DNA of 5,690 bases from an uncultured Lachnospiraceae bacterium (GTDB taxonomy: Bacteria > Bacillota > Clostridia > Lachnospirales > Lachnospiraceae): contig CAJUHN010000230.1 in the NCBI GenBank assembly GCA_910585935.1, positions 1-5,690 of the forward strand, in the 5' to 3' direction. The translations under genes and the position numbers were made by a program. A model generated the notes under the pieces. The model was not told where the DNA came from, did not search any database, and saw only the letters and a list, made by a program, of their open reading frames with translations. This document shows, piece by piece, positions 5,427-5,690 of the stretch. Within the stretch, counting starts at the first letter, position 1, and each line of letters begins with the position of its first letter.

Positions 5427-5690
5427 GGCTTCTCGAACCGTTGGCAATATGTTTCACGATGCAGTAGTGGAGTTTGGCATTGACGGTACAGATTTCTTGA
5501 AACGTTTTATTCAGTCTGATGTTGCTGAACAGTTTGAAAGCGGCAATCCGAAATATATCGCAGGAAAAAGCGGATTAGAACTATTTTTAGAGGTTATAGA
5601 GAAGACCACGGGCGAAACATACAACACCGAACTTATAGAGAGTTACAAACGTAGCGATGTATATTGGGTAGGCTGGGTGTTGGCGCATTA
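5389..5690 (+). CDS. Partner of the DUF3990-like gene, function unknown (3' end cut off)
   Basis: An open frame of 100 complete codons runs from the ATG to the window edge without a stop. It begins MTTHAYSQLYLSKASRTVGN and contains DAVVEFGIDGTDFLKRFIQS, a GNPKYIAGKSGLELFLEV block at residues 52-69, and YWVGWVLAH at 92-100. From memory, this pattern matches a family of roughly 100-130 residues found beside DUF3990 genes in Firmicutes and Actinobacteria, in which the last block reads YWxGWxLAYYQW; I know no established function for it. It looks helical and cytosolic, with no signal peptide or membrane segment. The 38-base overlap with the gene before it and its own strong ribosome site imply translation from one mRNA. 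By analogy with toxin-antitoxin and effector-immunity pairs it could neutralise, target or regulate the DUF3990-like protein, but nothing in the sequence proves this. Confidence 0.78.
   Translation, partial: MTTHAYSQLYLSKASRTVGNMFHDAVVEFGIDGTDFLKRFIQSDVAEQFESGNPKYIAGKSGLELFLEVIEKTTGETYNTELIESYKRSDVYWVGWVLAH

Overview
The base composition and gene types fit a low-GC Gram-positive gut-type Clostridia, most likely Lachnospiraceae. The evidence is a Csp-type subtilisin protease, strong AGGAGG-type ribosome sites, and a DUF3990-type gene with its usual small partner. No rRNA, tRNA or housekeeping marker is present, so the family assignment is an inference. The window reads as a mosaic accessory region of several pieces that differ in base composition and state of preservation.

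Positions 1-646 hold no protein gene I can support. They contain the tail of one copy (1-59) and one full inverted copy (345-478) of a structured repeat of about 135 bp, separated by AT-rich DNA. Positions 671-2440 encode an intact CspA/B/C-like subtilisin-family serine protease with a complete Asp-His-Ser triad, a prodomain and a large domain inserted before the catalytic Ser, but no signal peptide. A third repeat copy (2533-2668), inverted relative to the second, follows it, so the protease is bracketed by inverted copies. Positions 2735-3031 are the internal remnant of a serine recombinase that has lost its catalytic N-terminus and its C-terminal half.

Positions 3076-4302 (minus strand) are very AT-rich and carry a decayed gene of unknown function. 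About 409 codons stay in one frame but are interrupted by two TAA codons; the 3' part is an open frame of 290 codons with an acidic middle and a Gln/Pro-rich tail. Positions 4303-4654 are AT-rich and contain an imperfect palindrome and a pair of direct repeats with a 33-bp period.

Composition shifts again at about 4620, where a better organised module begins. A consensus sigma-A promoter (TTGACA-N17-TATAAT) lies within a two-copy 30-bp repeat carrying two ATAC-N4-GTAT palindromes. It drives a DUF3990-like protein (4725-5426) with His-Tyr-Glu/Gln signatures of the ADP-ribosyltransferase fold. An overlapping second gene (5389 to the window end, cut off) has its own strong ribosome site and resembles small proteins I recall next to DUF3990 genes. 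This two-gene operon, possibly an ADP-ribosyltransferase toxin or effector with a partner or antidote, is the best candidate here for an undescribed system. The 135-bp repeat, with paired base changes preserving a hairpin, is the second.
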